NCBI GenBank assembly: GCA_005808505.1
Contig: SYLX01000070.1
Coordinates: 1-64,000 of the forward strand
Source: Bdellovibrionales bacterium
Lineage (GTDB): Bacteria; Bdellovibrionota; Bdellovibrionia; Bdellovibrionales; JAMPXM01
Direction: 5' to 3'
Length of the DNA stretch: 64,000 nucleotides
Under the pieces are notes generated by a model that did not search any database, was not told where the DNA came from, and saw nothing but the letters and a program-made list of their open reading frames with translations. This document shows, one piece after another, positions 49,093-58,095 of this stretch (positions are counted from its first letter, which is position 1; each line of letters opens with the position of its first letter). A program made the translations under genes and the position numbers.

Positions 49093-49469
49093 GCTTTCTT
49101 TTTAGAAGCCCGCTTTCTTGGTTTTGAGATCACTCCAATGCGCGGATCCCCTTTCAGGACTTTCTCCGTGATCGCTAAAGCTGTTTGTTCGAAGTCCTCG
49201 CTCTGAGGCTCGAGATAAACCCACTTCTTCAAAACGGGGTGCGGTCTGAGCGCCGGAAATTCACTCCTTAAACTTTCGTGGTGCTCAACAGAGGTACAAA
49301 TTAATAGCCCGTTAAAGGGCGGCTCGCGATCGGCGAGGACAAGCTGTTGTTTTCCATCCAGTCCAATCAACTGACAGCCCATCATCTGCTTTTGCGTGAA
49401 TGAGGGCCGATCTTCCAAAGACTCAACGATCCATTGATAATCATTTTGCCGCTTACGCGATCTAGTCAT
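49089..49469 (-). CDS. Hypothetical protein, Lys-rich C-terminus
   Basis: The 126-residue product starts MTRSRKRQNDYQWIVES after CGGAG. The segment KQMMGCQLIGLDGKQQLVLAD and the strands LLICTSVEHHESL and KKWVYLEPQSEDF suggest a small alpha/beta domain perhaps related to MmcQ/YjbR or TfoX-type proteins, which bind DNA or act as accessory factors. That comparison is weak. The C-terminus RKRASKKKA is basic. It overlaps the 3' end of the zinc-ribbon gene. Confidence 0.65.
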   Translation of the reverse strand: MTRSRKRQNDYQWIVESLEDRPSFTQKQMMGCQLIGLDGKQQLVLADREPPFNGLLICTSVEHHESLRSEFPALRPHPVLKKWVYLEPQSEDFEQTALAITEKVLKGDPRIGVISKPRKRASKKKA

Positions 49470-49737
49470 TGAAGCTCCGAAAGGTAAAAGTCCACGCATT
49501 AATGGCTATCAAACTTGCCGACAGCCGTGAATGATTATTCATACCTCGTATTAACCAAAGCCGAGCGCAGGAATTGATTTTGAACTCCGCAAGCAAGATA
49601 GGGACTCATGCCATTTTGTCGCAATGCTTGATTGCTTTCACGAAGGGGTTTCGTGAGTGCATAAGCAAAAATTCTCCACCGACCTCTCATGCGGCCGAGA
49701 CTCCGAATTGGTAGGACTCAGCTGCAGGAGGTCTCTC

Positions 49738-50205
49738 GTGGAAACATCAACGAAAGCGGCGGTCGTCGCTGGTCTTGCAGGTGCAGGAACTCTCAACCTT
49801 ATTCACGAAACGGCTAGGCGATTTATCCCAAACGCCCCTCATGTTCATGAAGTCGCGATGCAGGCAAATCAAAGATTCGTCTTCTCGCCTCTCGGAATTC
49901 AACTTTCAAAACGCAATCTATATCTCGCAACCCTCGCTGGCGATCTGGTTTCGAATTCAGTTTTTTACGCCGCGGTCGTAAACGGCATGGGGCGAAGCGA
50001 TCAAAATTCCGTATGGAAGCGCGCAACCCTCTTCGGACTCGGCGCAGGAGTCTTGACCGTGATTCTTCCGCCGCTGGCGGGCCTAAAGCAACAACCCACC
50101 CGAAACTTTGCCAAGACCGCGACCTTGACGGCAGCTTGGTATCTTCTCGGGTCCTTGGTCGCCGCAGCAGGCTTCAATGCTTCGCGAGCCTTCAATGATC
50201 ACTGA
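49738..50205 (+). CDS. Polytopic membrane protein
   Basis: Translation starts at GTG 49738 after AGGAGG. The 155-residue protein has four likely membrane segments: AAVVAGLAGAGTLNLIH, LATLAGDLVSNSVFYAAVV, TLFGLGAGVLTVILPPLAG and AWYLLGSLVAAAGFNA. Between the first two is a charged loop (ARRFIPNAPHVHEVAMQANQ). The plan is that of small uncharacterised inner-membrane proteins. No family named. Confidence 0.7.
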   Translation: METSTKAAVVAGLAGAGTLNLIHETARRFIPNAPHVHEVAMQANQRFVFSPLGIQLSKRNLYLATLAGDLVSNSVFYAAVVNGMGRSDQNSVWKRATLFGLGAGVLTVILPPLAGLKQQPTRNFAKTATLTAAWYLLGSLVAAAGFNASRAFNDH

Positions 50206-50316
50206 CCTCGCTTAGTGTCTCAATTTGAGACGCTTTCCTCGATGACTTCCGGGCACTCTTGGGCCAAGCCTTTGCTAGATCTAATCGTGAATCCGAGAAC
50301 AGACAGGAGAAAGCCA

Positions 50317-51543
50317 GTGAAAGGCCCGAGCACTGATCAGTCATTGAGCAAGCGTCAGACGAAATTGAGCTTCGTGTTACTAGCTTTGCTTTTGATCGCG
50401 GGCCCCGCTTGCGGATCTTTCCACTCCAAGCTCGGGGCAAACGAGAATTCGAGTGCCGTAATTCCACCGGCATCAGATGACGAGGATGGCGATGATTGGT
50501 GGAACAATCCGACACCGACACCAAGTCCAACAGCGACTCCGGGATCAACACCTTCGCCTACGCCGTCTCCGACGCCACCTCCTTCACCAACACCTCTTCC
50601 GAGCCTGGGCTTTCGGGTCATGACGTTCAATATTAAGGGAATCCCTTGCCTTGGTGACAATGCCGTCGCGAGTATTGGCTCTGTATTGGGATTAAAGCGT
50701 TGCCCACTCGTGAATGACGGGTTTACGCGCTCCACGCGTGAACGAGTCGCGGAACTCATTCAGCGACTCCAAACTCTCAAAGCCGAGGGTCAAGAACCTG
50801 ATGTGATCCTTCTGCAAGAAGCCTTTACCGCTGAGAACTGGATCTTCGACGATTCGGCTGTCGAGTCCATCCCTGGCCGAAGCGGGTACCCTTATCACGC
50901 TTGGGGTTCACCGGCCAGAATCGGCGAAGGCATCGATGACTATTGGAATCTCATCTTCGAAAAACGATCGAAGATCCGTGGGCTATTGAGCTCCGGCCTC
51001 TTGATCCTCTCGAAACATCCCATCGAAGCGGTCAAGCGTTTTGAATTCGGCGACGTCTGCACAATTGATGACTGCGCTTCTAATAAGGGCGTGCTGCTAA
51101 CGAGAATTCGGGTCGCATCTTTGGGACTGACGATGGATATCGCAAACACGCACCAACAAGCTGGCGTTGCGAACGCCTCGATTCGCAACATCCAGTCGCA
51201 GCTTGCGGCTTCATTTATCCACGGACAACGAACGGGTCGTGTCCTTTTTTATGGTGGTGACTTCAACTACCGACTACCGAGTCAAGAACCCGCTGCTTCG
51301 GTGATTGAAACGGTCCTCCAAGTTCAGCACGCTGGGCGAGAATGCAAAGCCCTCGGCCCCGAACTTTGCGAAATTCCAAACTCATCGAACTTGGACCGCG
51401 TCGCCGGAAACTCGCTTGATCACATTTACTTCAAAGGTGCCGAAGATACGATTCTTTCGCCCGTATTCGTTGAGAGTCCTGCTTGGACTTTCGGCGGCGG
51501 ACTCCCGCTTTCCGATCATCTACCGATCATCGCGGAGTTTTAA
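50317..51543 (+). CDS. Secreted endonuclease/exonuclease/phosphatase-fold protein, sphingomyelinase-like
   Basis: Translation starts at GTG 50317 after AGGAGA. The 408-residue product has a lipoprotein-like signal (LSFVLLALLLIAGPAC), an acidic patch (DDEDGDDWW), a Thr/Pro linker (TPTPSPTATPGS), and then a DNase I-type domain: RVMTFNIKG at the start, VILLQEAF with the catalytic Glu, DIANTHQQ, FYGGDFNYRLPS with the Asp/Asn pair, and a C-terminal LSDHLPI with the catalytic His. These residues are shared by DNase I, sphingomyelinases and inositol phosphatases. The secreted location and an N-terminal linker favour a phospholipase C/sphingomyelinase or nuclease role. Confidence 0.8.
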   Translation: MKGPSTDQSLSKRQTKLSFVLLALLLIAGPACGSFHSKLGANENSSAVIPPASDDEDGDDWWNNPTPTPSPTATPGSTPSPTPSPTPPPSPTPLPSLGFRVMTFNIKGIPCLGDNAVASIGSVLGLKRCPLVNDGFTRSTRERVAELIQRLQTLKAEGQEPDVILLQEAFTAENWIFDDSAVESIPGRSGYPYHAWGSPARIGEGIDDYWNLIFEKRSKIRGLLSSGLLILSKHPIEAVKRFEFGDVCTIDDCASNKGVLLTRIRVASLGLTMDIANTHQQAGVANASIRNIQSQLAASFIHGQRTGRVLFYGGDFNYRLPSQEPAASVIETVLQVQHAGRECKALGPELCEIPNSSNLDRVAGNSLDHIYFKGAEDTILSPVFVESPAWTFGGGLPLSDHLPIIAEF

Positions 51544-51555
51544 AACCGGCTGTCG

Positions 51556-52080
51556 TCAGATGACGGCAGCAAGAATTCTTGAATATGAAAACTTACCGCT
51601 TTGAGTGAATCTTTCGAGCTCTGCTTTCGAAAAGCGGGCGGGCGCGTAGATGCGAAACCAGTGCCCCCGCTCAAAACACAATTGAAGAACCGTCTCTTCA
51701 CCTCTACTAATTTGATGAAAGACCGATCCATAAAAACAGATCGAACCAGATTCATCGCCGTACCAACTCTGGTCCGCAATCGAAGCCCACTCACTGGGAA
51801 TCGTTTGTTGATTGGCGAGCAAGGCTTCAAGCACTTTCGCATCGAGGAGAGTCGCACCGCTAGCATCAATTTCGTTGAGTCTCTTCTCAATGGTGGTTGA
51901 TACGAGTGCGGGATCTACAACGTCACGACCAAGAACAGAAACGAGCTTTATTTTTGACGGATCCACTTCGGTCACAAGGTTTGATTTAGGATTTATCTCT
52001 TCCCGAGAAAAGTAGCCCGAACCAAGAAGATCACTTCGTAAATCTAACGATCTGCTTCGATCAATTTTCAAGTGGGCCAT
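51556..52080 (-). CDS. Hypothetical cytoplasmic protein
   Basis: The 174-residue product begins MAHLKIDRSRSLDLRSD after AGGAGGATTC, a very strong site. It has no signal peptide. It includes a helix ERLNEIDASGATLLDAKVLEALL and a strand-rich part SWYGDESGSICFYGSVFHQI and QLCFERGHWFRIYAPARF. I do not know a family. It converges on the DNase I-fold gene with 12 bases between the stops. Confidence 0.7.
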   Translation of the reverse strand: MAHLKIDRSRSLDLRSDLLGSGYFSREEINPKSNLVTEVDPSKIKLVSVLGRDVVDPALVSTTIEKRLNEIDASGATLLDAKVLEALLANQQTIPSEWASIADQSWYGDESGSICFYGSVFHQISRGEETVLQLCFERGHWFRIYAPARFSKAELERFTQSGKFSYSRILAAVI

Positions 52081-52297
52081 GAATCCTCCTCGTGGAGCAA
52101 GTCAGTCGGGTCCGGCTCCATCTTAGAAAATCGGCTTATGAAGATCAACGAATCATGTTTCGTCACGTTTTGATTCACGCCCTCGATGATTGACGGATTT
52201 CGCCAACCCTTTAAGTTTGATATCCCGTTCGATCTAGTCGTACGTCCGTCGCGATGGAAGGCCAGGAATCCGATGGTTGGAGGGACTGGGGGATTCC

Positions 52298-53791
52298 ATG
52301 AAGTTCATCACAACCATCGCCGCATTCGCTACTTTCGCCGCGACACAAGCGCATGCCTTTGTCGATCTCGGAAAAATCTCAACAAGCATTCGCGTGTCGA
52401 GTGAAAAACCAGCGAGCCTCAATCGCAGCAACTGCTCCCAGCTTCTGAACCGCTATAGCCAGCAGTTGAACTCTTATGCAGCGGAAGATTTTCGTCGCGA
52501 CGATCTCAAAAGAGACGGTCACAAGATTATCGAGAACCTTTGGAAGTCGCGTCTAAAAATCCGCTCGAGCATGATCGAGATGAGCCGTGAAGGTGTGATC
52601 GCGCCCTCTTGCGTGAGCGCACTTCGAAACGTCTTCCGCACCTTTAGATATTTTGAAGAATACGTTGGCCTCCACCTCCTTGAGAAACAAGCGTGGAAGA
52701 ATCCTTCCGCGACGCCTGTCTTCTCCGGTGGCTTCCCTTCGCTCGTCCTTAGCCCATCAATTAAGAAGGTGGAACTTCGTTCAGGCGACGTCCTTGTTTC
52801 CTACGGCATGGCTTACGGAAGTGCCGCAATCGCTCACGTGGGCGAAGACTCCGGCACGTTTTCGCACATGGCAATCGTCCACGTCGATACCGACGGCTCG
52901 ACTTATACGATCGAAGCGCATCCTGAGTTCGGCGTAAAAGTCGCCCCGATTGAAAAATACCTCTCCGATGAGAAAGGACGCTCAGGCCTCTTCCGTCATC
53001 GTGACGCAAATCTTGCGAAATTAGCCTCTAAGCGGATTTTTGATATCACGTCGAAAGCGGACTGGTCGGGCCACGCAATCCCTTACGACTTCACGATGAA
53101 TCTAAAAGATCACTCGAAGCTCTTCTGCACGGAAGTCGTTAGCTACGCCTTTGAGCTCGCAGCATCTGAGCTCAAGCGATCGATGACTTTGCCGCCGTAT
53201 CCCACCAAGATCGCGATGAAGAATCCTTACATCCTCGATGCTTTCGGAATTAAAACTCGTGTTGCGTTCGCGCCGAGTGATATCGATGTTGACCCGCAGT
53301 TTGAAATGTTGGCCGAGTGGCGTGATGTAGCACGTACTCGCCTCATGCATCAGCAACAAGCTGCGCTCCAAAGCGAATTCAAGTGGATGGACACCCTTAA
53401 TTACAACTACCGCAGCAGCGTTGAGACGAAAGCAACTGCACGTCTCCTCTACATCACTCGCCACATGCCGCTTTTTGACGGTTTCGTAAAGAACATGGTG
53501 CCTGAAGCTCTTTCGGACGAAACTCTAGAAGCCGTTGTGCAGGTCTACTTCGTCTCCGACGTTTTGAGAGATCAACTAAGTCAGCTTGATGATTATTACG
53601 AGCGAACTTACGGCACGTTGATGACCGCAAGCCAAACTCTCGAAGGCGCTGAGGTAGCGCGCGTTTGGGATCGCGACGGATACCTCGCGTATAAGCGCTG
53701 GGAAAAATACGGTCGCGCGCAAGGTGAGCCATCACCGCCCGGACATCAGTGGCACTTTGTTCTGCGCTCTGAAAGTGAGCGCATAGATTAA
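52298..53791 (+). CDS. Secreted YiiX-like (permuted NlpC/P60) cysteine hydrolase
   Basis: The 497-residue protein has a signal peptide (MKFITTIAAFATFAATQAHA). Residues of about 155-300 match YiiX/YebB-type permuted papain-like hydrolases: VELRSGDVLVSYG, a FSHMAIVHVDTDG segment that supplies the His, and KLFCTEVVSYAFELA, with the nucleophile Cys after the His, as expected in the permuted order. A helical N-terminal region precedes this domain, and a 170-residue helical domain follows. Such enzymes cleave amide bonds in peptidoglycan or remove lipids and tails from proteins. GGGGGATTCC precedes the ATG. Confidence 0.8.
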   Translation: MKFITTIAAFATFAATQAHAFVDLGKISTSIRVSSEKPASLNRSNCSQLLNRYSQQLNSYAAEDFRRDDLKRDGHKIIENLWKSRLKIRSSMIEMSREGVIAPSCVSALRNVFRTFRYFEEYVGLHLLEKQAWKNPSATPVFSGGFPSLVLSPSIKKVELRSGDVLVSYGMAYGSAAIAHVGEDSGTFSHMAIVHVDTDGSTYTIEAHPEFGVKVAPIEKYLSDEKGRSGLFRHRDANLAKLASKRIFDITSKADWSGHAIPYDFTMNLKDHSKLFCTEVVSYAFELAASELKRSMTLPPYPTKIAMKNPYILDAFGIKTRVAFAPSDIDVDPQFEMLAEWRDVARTRLMHQQQAALQSEFKWMDTLNYNYRSSVETKATARLLYITRHMPLFDGFVKNMVPEALSDETLEAVVQVYFVSDVLRDQLSQLDDYYERTYGTLMTASQTLEGAEVARVWDRDGYLAYKRWEKYGRAQGEPSPPGHQWHFVLRSESERID

Positions 53792-53816
53792 TTGCGTGCC
53801 GTTGCGGCTTCGCCGT

Positions 53817-54164
53817 CTACTCGCGCGGTCGGACTTCGATGAGTTCGACTTCGAAGATGAGATTTGAATTCGGTTTGATATGGGGCCCAACTTGTCTCTC
53901 ACCGTAAGCAAGATGCGCCGGAACGAAAAGCCGGCGCTTCCCGCCTTCTCGCATGCCCATCAATCCTTGGTCCCAACCTTTGATGACCCGACCTGAGCCG
54001 ATTACGAATTGAAAGGGACGCCCGTGATCATGGGACGAATCAAACTTTGTTCCGTCTTCAAGGCGTCCCGTGTAATGGCAAAGGAGCAAAGCGCCTTTTT
54101 CGGCAGCTTTGCCCGTACCTTCTTGCAGATCGGTGATCTCGAGAGTCATTGACTGATCCATCAT
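53817..54164 (-). CDS. FKBP-type peptidyl-prolyl isomerase
   Basis: The 115-residue protein is a single FKBP domain: KGALLLCHYTGRLEDGTKFDSS at the start, GRPFQFVIGSGRVIKGWDQGLMG, MREGGKRRLFVPAHLAYGER, and the final IKPNSNLIFEVELIEV. All landmark residues of the active pocket are present (Tyr, Phe, Asp, Val-Ile, Trp, Tyr). It has no signal peptide and no insert domain, so it is a minimal cytoplasmic isomerase. The exact start is uncertain (54164 or 54149). Confidence 0.92.
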   Translation of the reverse strand: MMDQSMTLEITDLQEGTGKAAEKGALLLCHYTGRLEDGTKFDSSHDHGRPFQFVIGSGRVIKGWDQGLMGMREGGKRRLFVPAHLAYGERQVGPHIKPNSNLIFEVELIEVRPRE

Positions 54165-54210
54165 GCTGCGATCGTAGCACTCTGGACCTCTCATCTTGCA
54201 AGCTCAGACT

Positions 54211-54573
54211 TTAGTTTTCAGCGCGGAGATGGAATTCAAAATTGCGCCAAGTGATCGTATTGCAATCTTCAGAGAAGAAGAATTCGCGCGCCCCTCCCGG
54301 CTCACAAGTCACGGTCGTGGGATAAATTGAAGCGTCGTAGGAGCACGAAACAGCCGTGTAGTTTGAAGGCCATACAACTTCTAAGTTCGTAGCATCGCGG
54401 AATGCGATCAAGCCATTGATCTCGCAATGCTCGCAGCCAACTAGCGGTGAGCCACCTTGATTTTCCTTGCCTGCGTAGACCTTACCGCTGAGATCTCCGC
54501 AAGAGATCGTACCTGCCTGCGCTAGTGGCGCAGACATAAATGCAGCAAGACTCAATGCGAACAGAAAACGCAT
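54211..54573 (-). CDS. Small secreted Cys-containing protein
   Basis: The 120-residue product has a signal peptide (MRFLFALSLAAFMSAPLAQA-G) and six Cys in the mature part: ISCGDLSG, VGCEHCEING, VSCSYDAS, VTCEPGG and EDCNTI. The chain alternates short strands (LEVVWPSNYTAVSC, TITWRNFEFHLRA), suggesting a small beta domain held by three disulphides. GGGAGAAGG precedes the ATG. No family recognised. It lies upstream of the FKBP gene on the same strand. Confidence 0.75.
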   Translation of the reverse strand: MRFLFALSLAAFMSAPLAQAGTISCGDLSGKVYAGKENQGGSPLVGCEHCEINGLIAFRDATNLEVVWPSNYTAVSCSYDASIYPTTVTCEPGGAREFFFSEDCNTITWRNFEFHLRAEN

Positions 54574-54729
54574 AACCTTCTCCCATCACGTTTAACAGAC
54601 CCATGCACCGAGTACGTAGGTCTTACCATCCGGTCATGATGAGCTGCTTCGAAACGGAAGATCAAAGATTTCGCAAGGCTTTTCGAATTCTAAACCAAGG
54701 TGGCATTTGCACACGCAGGGCCTAAAGAC

Positions 54730-55026
54730 TTACTCCTGACGGCAGCACATCGTTCCCATGATTGAGTAAACCTTATTGCCGAACTCGTCGGAAGAACAAG
54801 ACCCATGCCCCGAAGTCCTGGCGGAACAGGTGTAACTTTGGCCACTACCCCGTTCAAGATCCTCTTCAGCGGTTCGCTCTTCGACACCCAATTGATTGTT
54901 TATGAGATTCTTCGCCCATTGGCAATCCGTAGTGGTTGATGTGTAACCACGCTTGTAGCAAAATTCGGGACCCGCTTGAGCAACCGACGTCAATGACAAC
55001 ACAACAATAAGAACACGCATGACCAT
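54730..55026 (-). CDS. Small secreted Cys-rich protein
   Basis: The 98-residue protein starts at 55026 after GAGGGAGG and has a signal peptide (MVMRVLIVVLSLTSVAQA-G). The mature 80 residues contain FCYKRGYTSTTTDCQWAK, SYTCSARTSGHGSCSSD and MCCRQE, six Cys that could form a knot. It has no known family. The length, charge and Cys content fit a secreted effector or binding peptide. It stands alone. Confidence 0.75.
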   Translation of the reverse strand: MVMRVLIVVLSLTSVAQAGPEFCYKRGYTSTTTDCQWAKNLINNQLGVEERTAEEDLERGSGQSYTCSARTSGHGSCSSDEFGNKVYSIMGTMCCRQE

Positions 55027-55165
55027 GATGGCCTCCCTCTTTGACGAGGGAATCTAACGGAAAACCATCATGGCCCAAATACCATTGGATAAGTTTAAGT
55101 CGATCAGTTTGCCATTCTTCAATCGACCGACGCATTTTCCTGCGAGCATCAAATGAATAAAGGCT

Positions 55166-55693
55166 TCAACGTGAGGGAATTTCACCGATCCAGTAACGAC
55201 GCATCAATTCGTTTTCTTCGTCATCCAGAATTCGGTCTTCAAGTTTTCCACCGAAGCGTTCGATGATTTTCCAAGAGGGAACATTGGTGTCTGAGCACGT
55301 GATCATGATGGACTTCAAGCCTAGACTCTTGCAGAACTCCAAAGCTTGCCGCACCATTTCTGACGCGTAACCCTTACCTCGAAACTTCGGTGCGACCGCG
55401 TAACCGATGTGGCCGCCGCGTTTACGTAAATAATCATTGAGCGTGTGCCTGACACTGACGCGTCCGATGATCTTCCCGTCTAAAAATCCGTACAACATCG
55501 TATGCGGCACGCGACCTGGCGCAAGCTCAATGCCGAGGGCCTCTTTGCGCAAGATCTCCAGCATCTCGCCGTAGCTCATGCCTTCTTTCCAAGAAAAGGT
55601 ATACCAGCTTGGATCTTCACCGGCCCATTCCTTGAAACCGTCGAAAAAGGTTCGTTCGTCAGCCGCAGTCAGTTCGCGAAGGATGAGATTCAT
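55166..55693 (-). CDS. GNAT acetyltransferase
   Basis: The 175-residue protein starts MNLILRELTAADERTFFDGF and contains the acetyl-CoA site GYAVAPKFRGKGYASEMV, with the R-G-x-G-x-A loop, preceded by a beta strand IIGRVSVRH, and ends with VPSWKIIERFGGKLE. This is the RimJ/RimL-type N-acetyltransferase pattern (an N-terminal DWF-like start and the NVPSWKIIE motif). The substrate is unknown: a protein N-terminus, amine or drug. The start at 55693 is chosen over an upstream frame start at 55741. It follows a secreted protein gene by seven bases and may share its transcript. Confidence 0.85.
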   Translation of the reverse strand: MNLILRELTAADERTFFDGFKEWAGEDPSWYTFSWKEGMSYGEMLEILRKEALGIELAPGRVPHTMLYGFLDGKIIGRVSVRHTLNDYLRKRGGHIGYAVAPKFRGKGYASEMVRQALEFCKSLGLKSIMITCSDTNVPSWKIIERFGGKLEDRILDDEENELMRRYWIGEIPSR

Positions 55694-55700
55694 GCAAGAC

Positions 55701-56312
55701 CTAATTTCTGCGTGCTTCCCGCTTGAGTCGGGCAACTTCATCAGTGATGTCCAGCGGCTCAGCGGGGGCTATCGAAGAAACGCTCACGGAGCCCGCTTCA
55801 AACCGCTTAGCGAGGACAGCTAAAGCCTTATCATCCCATTTGCTGACATAACAAGGCTGAGTACCCTCAAGATAGATGACGGATACTTCGGCTATTCGTT
55901 GAGAAGCTGGTTTCACGAGTTGCCCGCGGTCGAGAAAGATTTCGATCTGATCATCAAGCCTTTTTTTGAATGAGGTTGATAGCCGTGGAGAACACGCCTC
56001 TCTTCGTGAGGCTTTCAGTGAAATCTCGTTGCTGGCATTTGTATTTGTATACTGAAAGTCTCGTAAGCTTAGAGGGCATTCGTTTACCGCTTCGCCCTTT
56101 CGCTCTGAAGCTAAGAAGATTTCGCCAACTGAACTGACGCGGAGACCACCGGAAAATGTTTCCTTCGTGCGTTCTGACGTGAACTCGTAACGACATTCAA
56201 AAATAGTACTGCTCGTCGACTTCAAATTTTTGAACTGTAGAGCCGAGACTGGTTTAGCCGACGCATCGATCGCCGCTAAGAAAACCAAGTAAGCCACCGC
56301 AAACTTATTCAT
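55701..56312 (-). CDS. Secreted hypothetical protein
   Basis: The 203-residue product has a signal peptide (MNKFAVAYLVFLAAIDASA) and AAGGACGCG before the ATG. The mature part includes IFECRYEFTSERTKETFSGG, VNECPLSLRDFQY, REACSPRLSTSFKK and QPCYVSKWDDK, four Cys that suggest two disulphides. The segment EVSVIYLEGTQ is strand-like. It lies between the PAD-like gene upstream and the GNAT gene downstream, all on the same strand and close together, so a three-gene transcript is likely. Function unknown. Confidence 0.75.
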   Translation of the reverse strand: MNKFAVAYLVFLAAIDASAKPVSALQFKNLKSTSSTIFECRYEFTSERTKETFSGGLRVSSVGEIFLASERKGEAVNECPLSLRDFQYTNTNASNEISLKASRREACSPRLSTSFKKRLDDQIEIFLDRGQLVKPASQRIAEVSVIYLEGTQPCYVSKWDDKALAVLAKRFEAGSVSVSSIAPAEPLDITDEVARLKREARRN

Positions 56313-56337
56313 GACGCGTCCTTATCCTATCGAGAAG

Positions 56338-57855
56338 TTACTTTTGGGGTCGGCAGTAACGAATCGTGTTCGTTGAACAATGCAAGTTCCCTTGTTTCGC
56401 ATGCATCTGACTCGTATCAAGAAACTTCACCTGCAGTTTTCCGTTCAGAGATTCAATTCGGTTTTTTAGATCCGCGCGCAAGGATTCATTGCCAGGGTCG
56501 GACATCAAAACCGTATCACCGAACTGTTGCAAGTTGGTCGGATTAGGGAAAATTCCGCCAGCCTTGGAAACTTTCAGGTCGCGAAGACCATTCTTGATTC
56601 CCCTGTCGGTAACGAGACCTTTGAAAAGCATTGGAAGCTCCACCATTTTTGGCGATGGGCAGCCATCTTTCCCAAGCTTCTTTTCGAGATCACCTTTGAA
56701 ACCATTTAAAAGCTTTCCAGCTCCCTCATTCGTGAGGTTGAGCTGGGGGTCACTCTCGATCAAGTCAACGAGCTGCGCGTTTGTTAATTTTGAAAGATCC
56801 AAATAGCATTGATCCGATTCGTCGTTCTTATCGGAAACTCGACTCTTCACTGATGCTGGCTCGCGCGAAGCGGGCATTCCGGCAACTGATCTGTTCGGCT
56901 TAACTCGCGTGTTATCTTCAAGCTGCTGCTTACGCCTTGAGAGGCTATCGCAAAGTCGCAAATAGTATTTGGTGAGATTTTCTGAAGACGCTGCGTTGTT
57001 GAGCAGCGGAAGCGCGTTGCCGTTGGGCGATTTTCTCAACGCTTCGAGGCCCACTTTCGGATTCGCGACCAAAACCGCGATGTCACAAAGTCCCGGGCCG
57101 GTTCGAACTGTCGTGTAAATTTCGTCCGTGTGACCTACATTCAGAAATGACGTCGGCGCTCTCACCTTTGGTGAGCTTTTCCCGCAGATATCATCGGCAA
57201 ATGCCTTCCAAGCATATCCGCCGATGTCGCCATCACCGATCACGCACAGACCTTCCGGTCCGCCTTCGATGTTTCCGCCGGAATAACCATCTTCGCCGTG
57301 TTCCTCTTCTGCGAAGGCTTGACCCGACGGCACATTGCAAACTTCGGCGAGCTTGTTGATCGTTGCGTCTCGCGCTGCAGCCGCGCGATTGTAGGTTCCG
57401 TTTGGTCGCACGAGCGGCTTTCCGTTATTCACCACGCCCTGCATGAAATCCTGCTGCCAATTCCAGCCCATGCCACCCTCGACACGGCTCAAAGAGGATA
57501 ACCAAACCTTCTTTTGCTCGGGCGATCCTTCCATTTTTTCGACGGCGCTCTTCACGGCTGAGTATGTCTCCGGCGTGACGTTCATCATAAATTGGGGAGG
57601 TTTATCGGGAACCGCTTTGATGACGTTTTCAACGAAGCTTTTAACCCAGGCTGTGCCACCGGTGACGTCAGAGATCGTTACAGCGAGAGCAGGATACGAA
57701 TCAGATAAAACTTCAGTCCCCTTGGCGGGACACTCAGGGACTTCAGGATCGTTGATGTTGTGTCGCAGGCATGCGTTGGGTTCTTCAGATGCATATCCAG
57801 GAAGAGCCGTCTGTAGAAGCGCGAGAAAAACGAAAGCTGGAAATTGAAATTTCAT
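56338..57855 (-). CDS. Secreted peptidylarginine-deiminase-like protein
   Basis: The 505-residue product has a signal peptide (MKFQFPAFVFLALLQTALP) and GGGAT before the ATG. Residues of about 125-280 and the end match the catalytic domain of eukaryotic-type PADs: WNWQQDFMQG (Asp 136), GGNIEGGP, SFLNVGHTDEIYTTV (His 242, Asp 244), IAVLVANPKVGLEAL, and the C-terminal GNLHCSTNTIRYC with nucleophile Cys 493. PADs turn protein arginine into citrulline and need calcium. The two N-terminal Ig-like domains of vertebrate PADs are absent, and a low-complexity insert of about 60 residues sits near 290-350. Assignment by motif; moderate to high. It heads a likely three-gene run. Confidence 0.75.
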   Translation of the reverse strand: MKFQFPAFVFLALLQTALPGYASEEPNACLRHNINDPEVPECPAKGTEVLSDSYPALAVTISDVTGGTAWVKSFVENVIKAVPDKPPQFMMNVTPETYSAVKSAVEKMEGSPEQKKVWLSSLSRVEGGMGWNWQQDFMQGVVNNGKPLVRPNGTYNRAAAARDATINKLAEVCNVPSGQAFAEEEHGEDGYSGGNIEGGPEGLCVIGDGDIGGYAWKAFADDICGKSSPKVRAPTSFLNVGHTDEIYTTVRTGPGLCDIAVLVANPKVGLEALRKSPNGNALPLLNNAASSENLTKYYLRLCDSLSRRKQQLEDNTRVKPNRSVAGMPASREPASVKSRVSDKNDESDQCYLDLSKLTNAQLVDLIESDPQLNLTNEGAGKLLNGFKGDLEKKLGKDGCPSPKMVELPMLFKGLVTDRGIKNGLRDLKVSKAGGIFPNPTNLQQFGDTVLMSDPGNESLRADLKNRIESLNGKLQVKFLDTSQMHAKQGNLHCSTNTIRYCRPQK

Positions 57856-58095
57856 CTTTTATCCCGTGGGTTTGACTCGACCATTTTACCAGGGATGCAT
57901 GCAGGCTCAAAAGCGTGGCCGAAGATGTAGACTAACGTATTGACGGCTACCTGACCGGTCCTGGAGGCCTTCGGAACACAATTTCGATCTCATTACGAGA
58001 CGTTTACTTCTCCTTTCTGTCGCATCAGTTCGAGAAGATTTATCCTGAATGCGTCGAAATTGGGGAAAAGCGAGCCGATCTTACGGGGGCACTTC

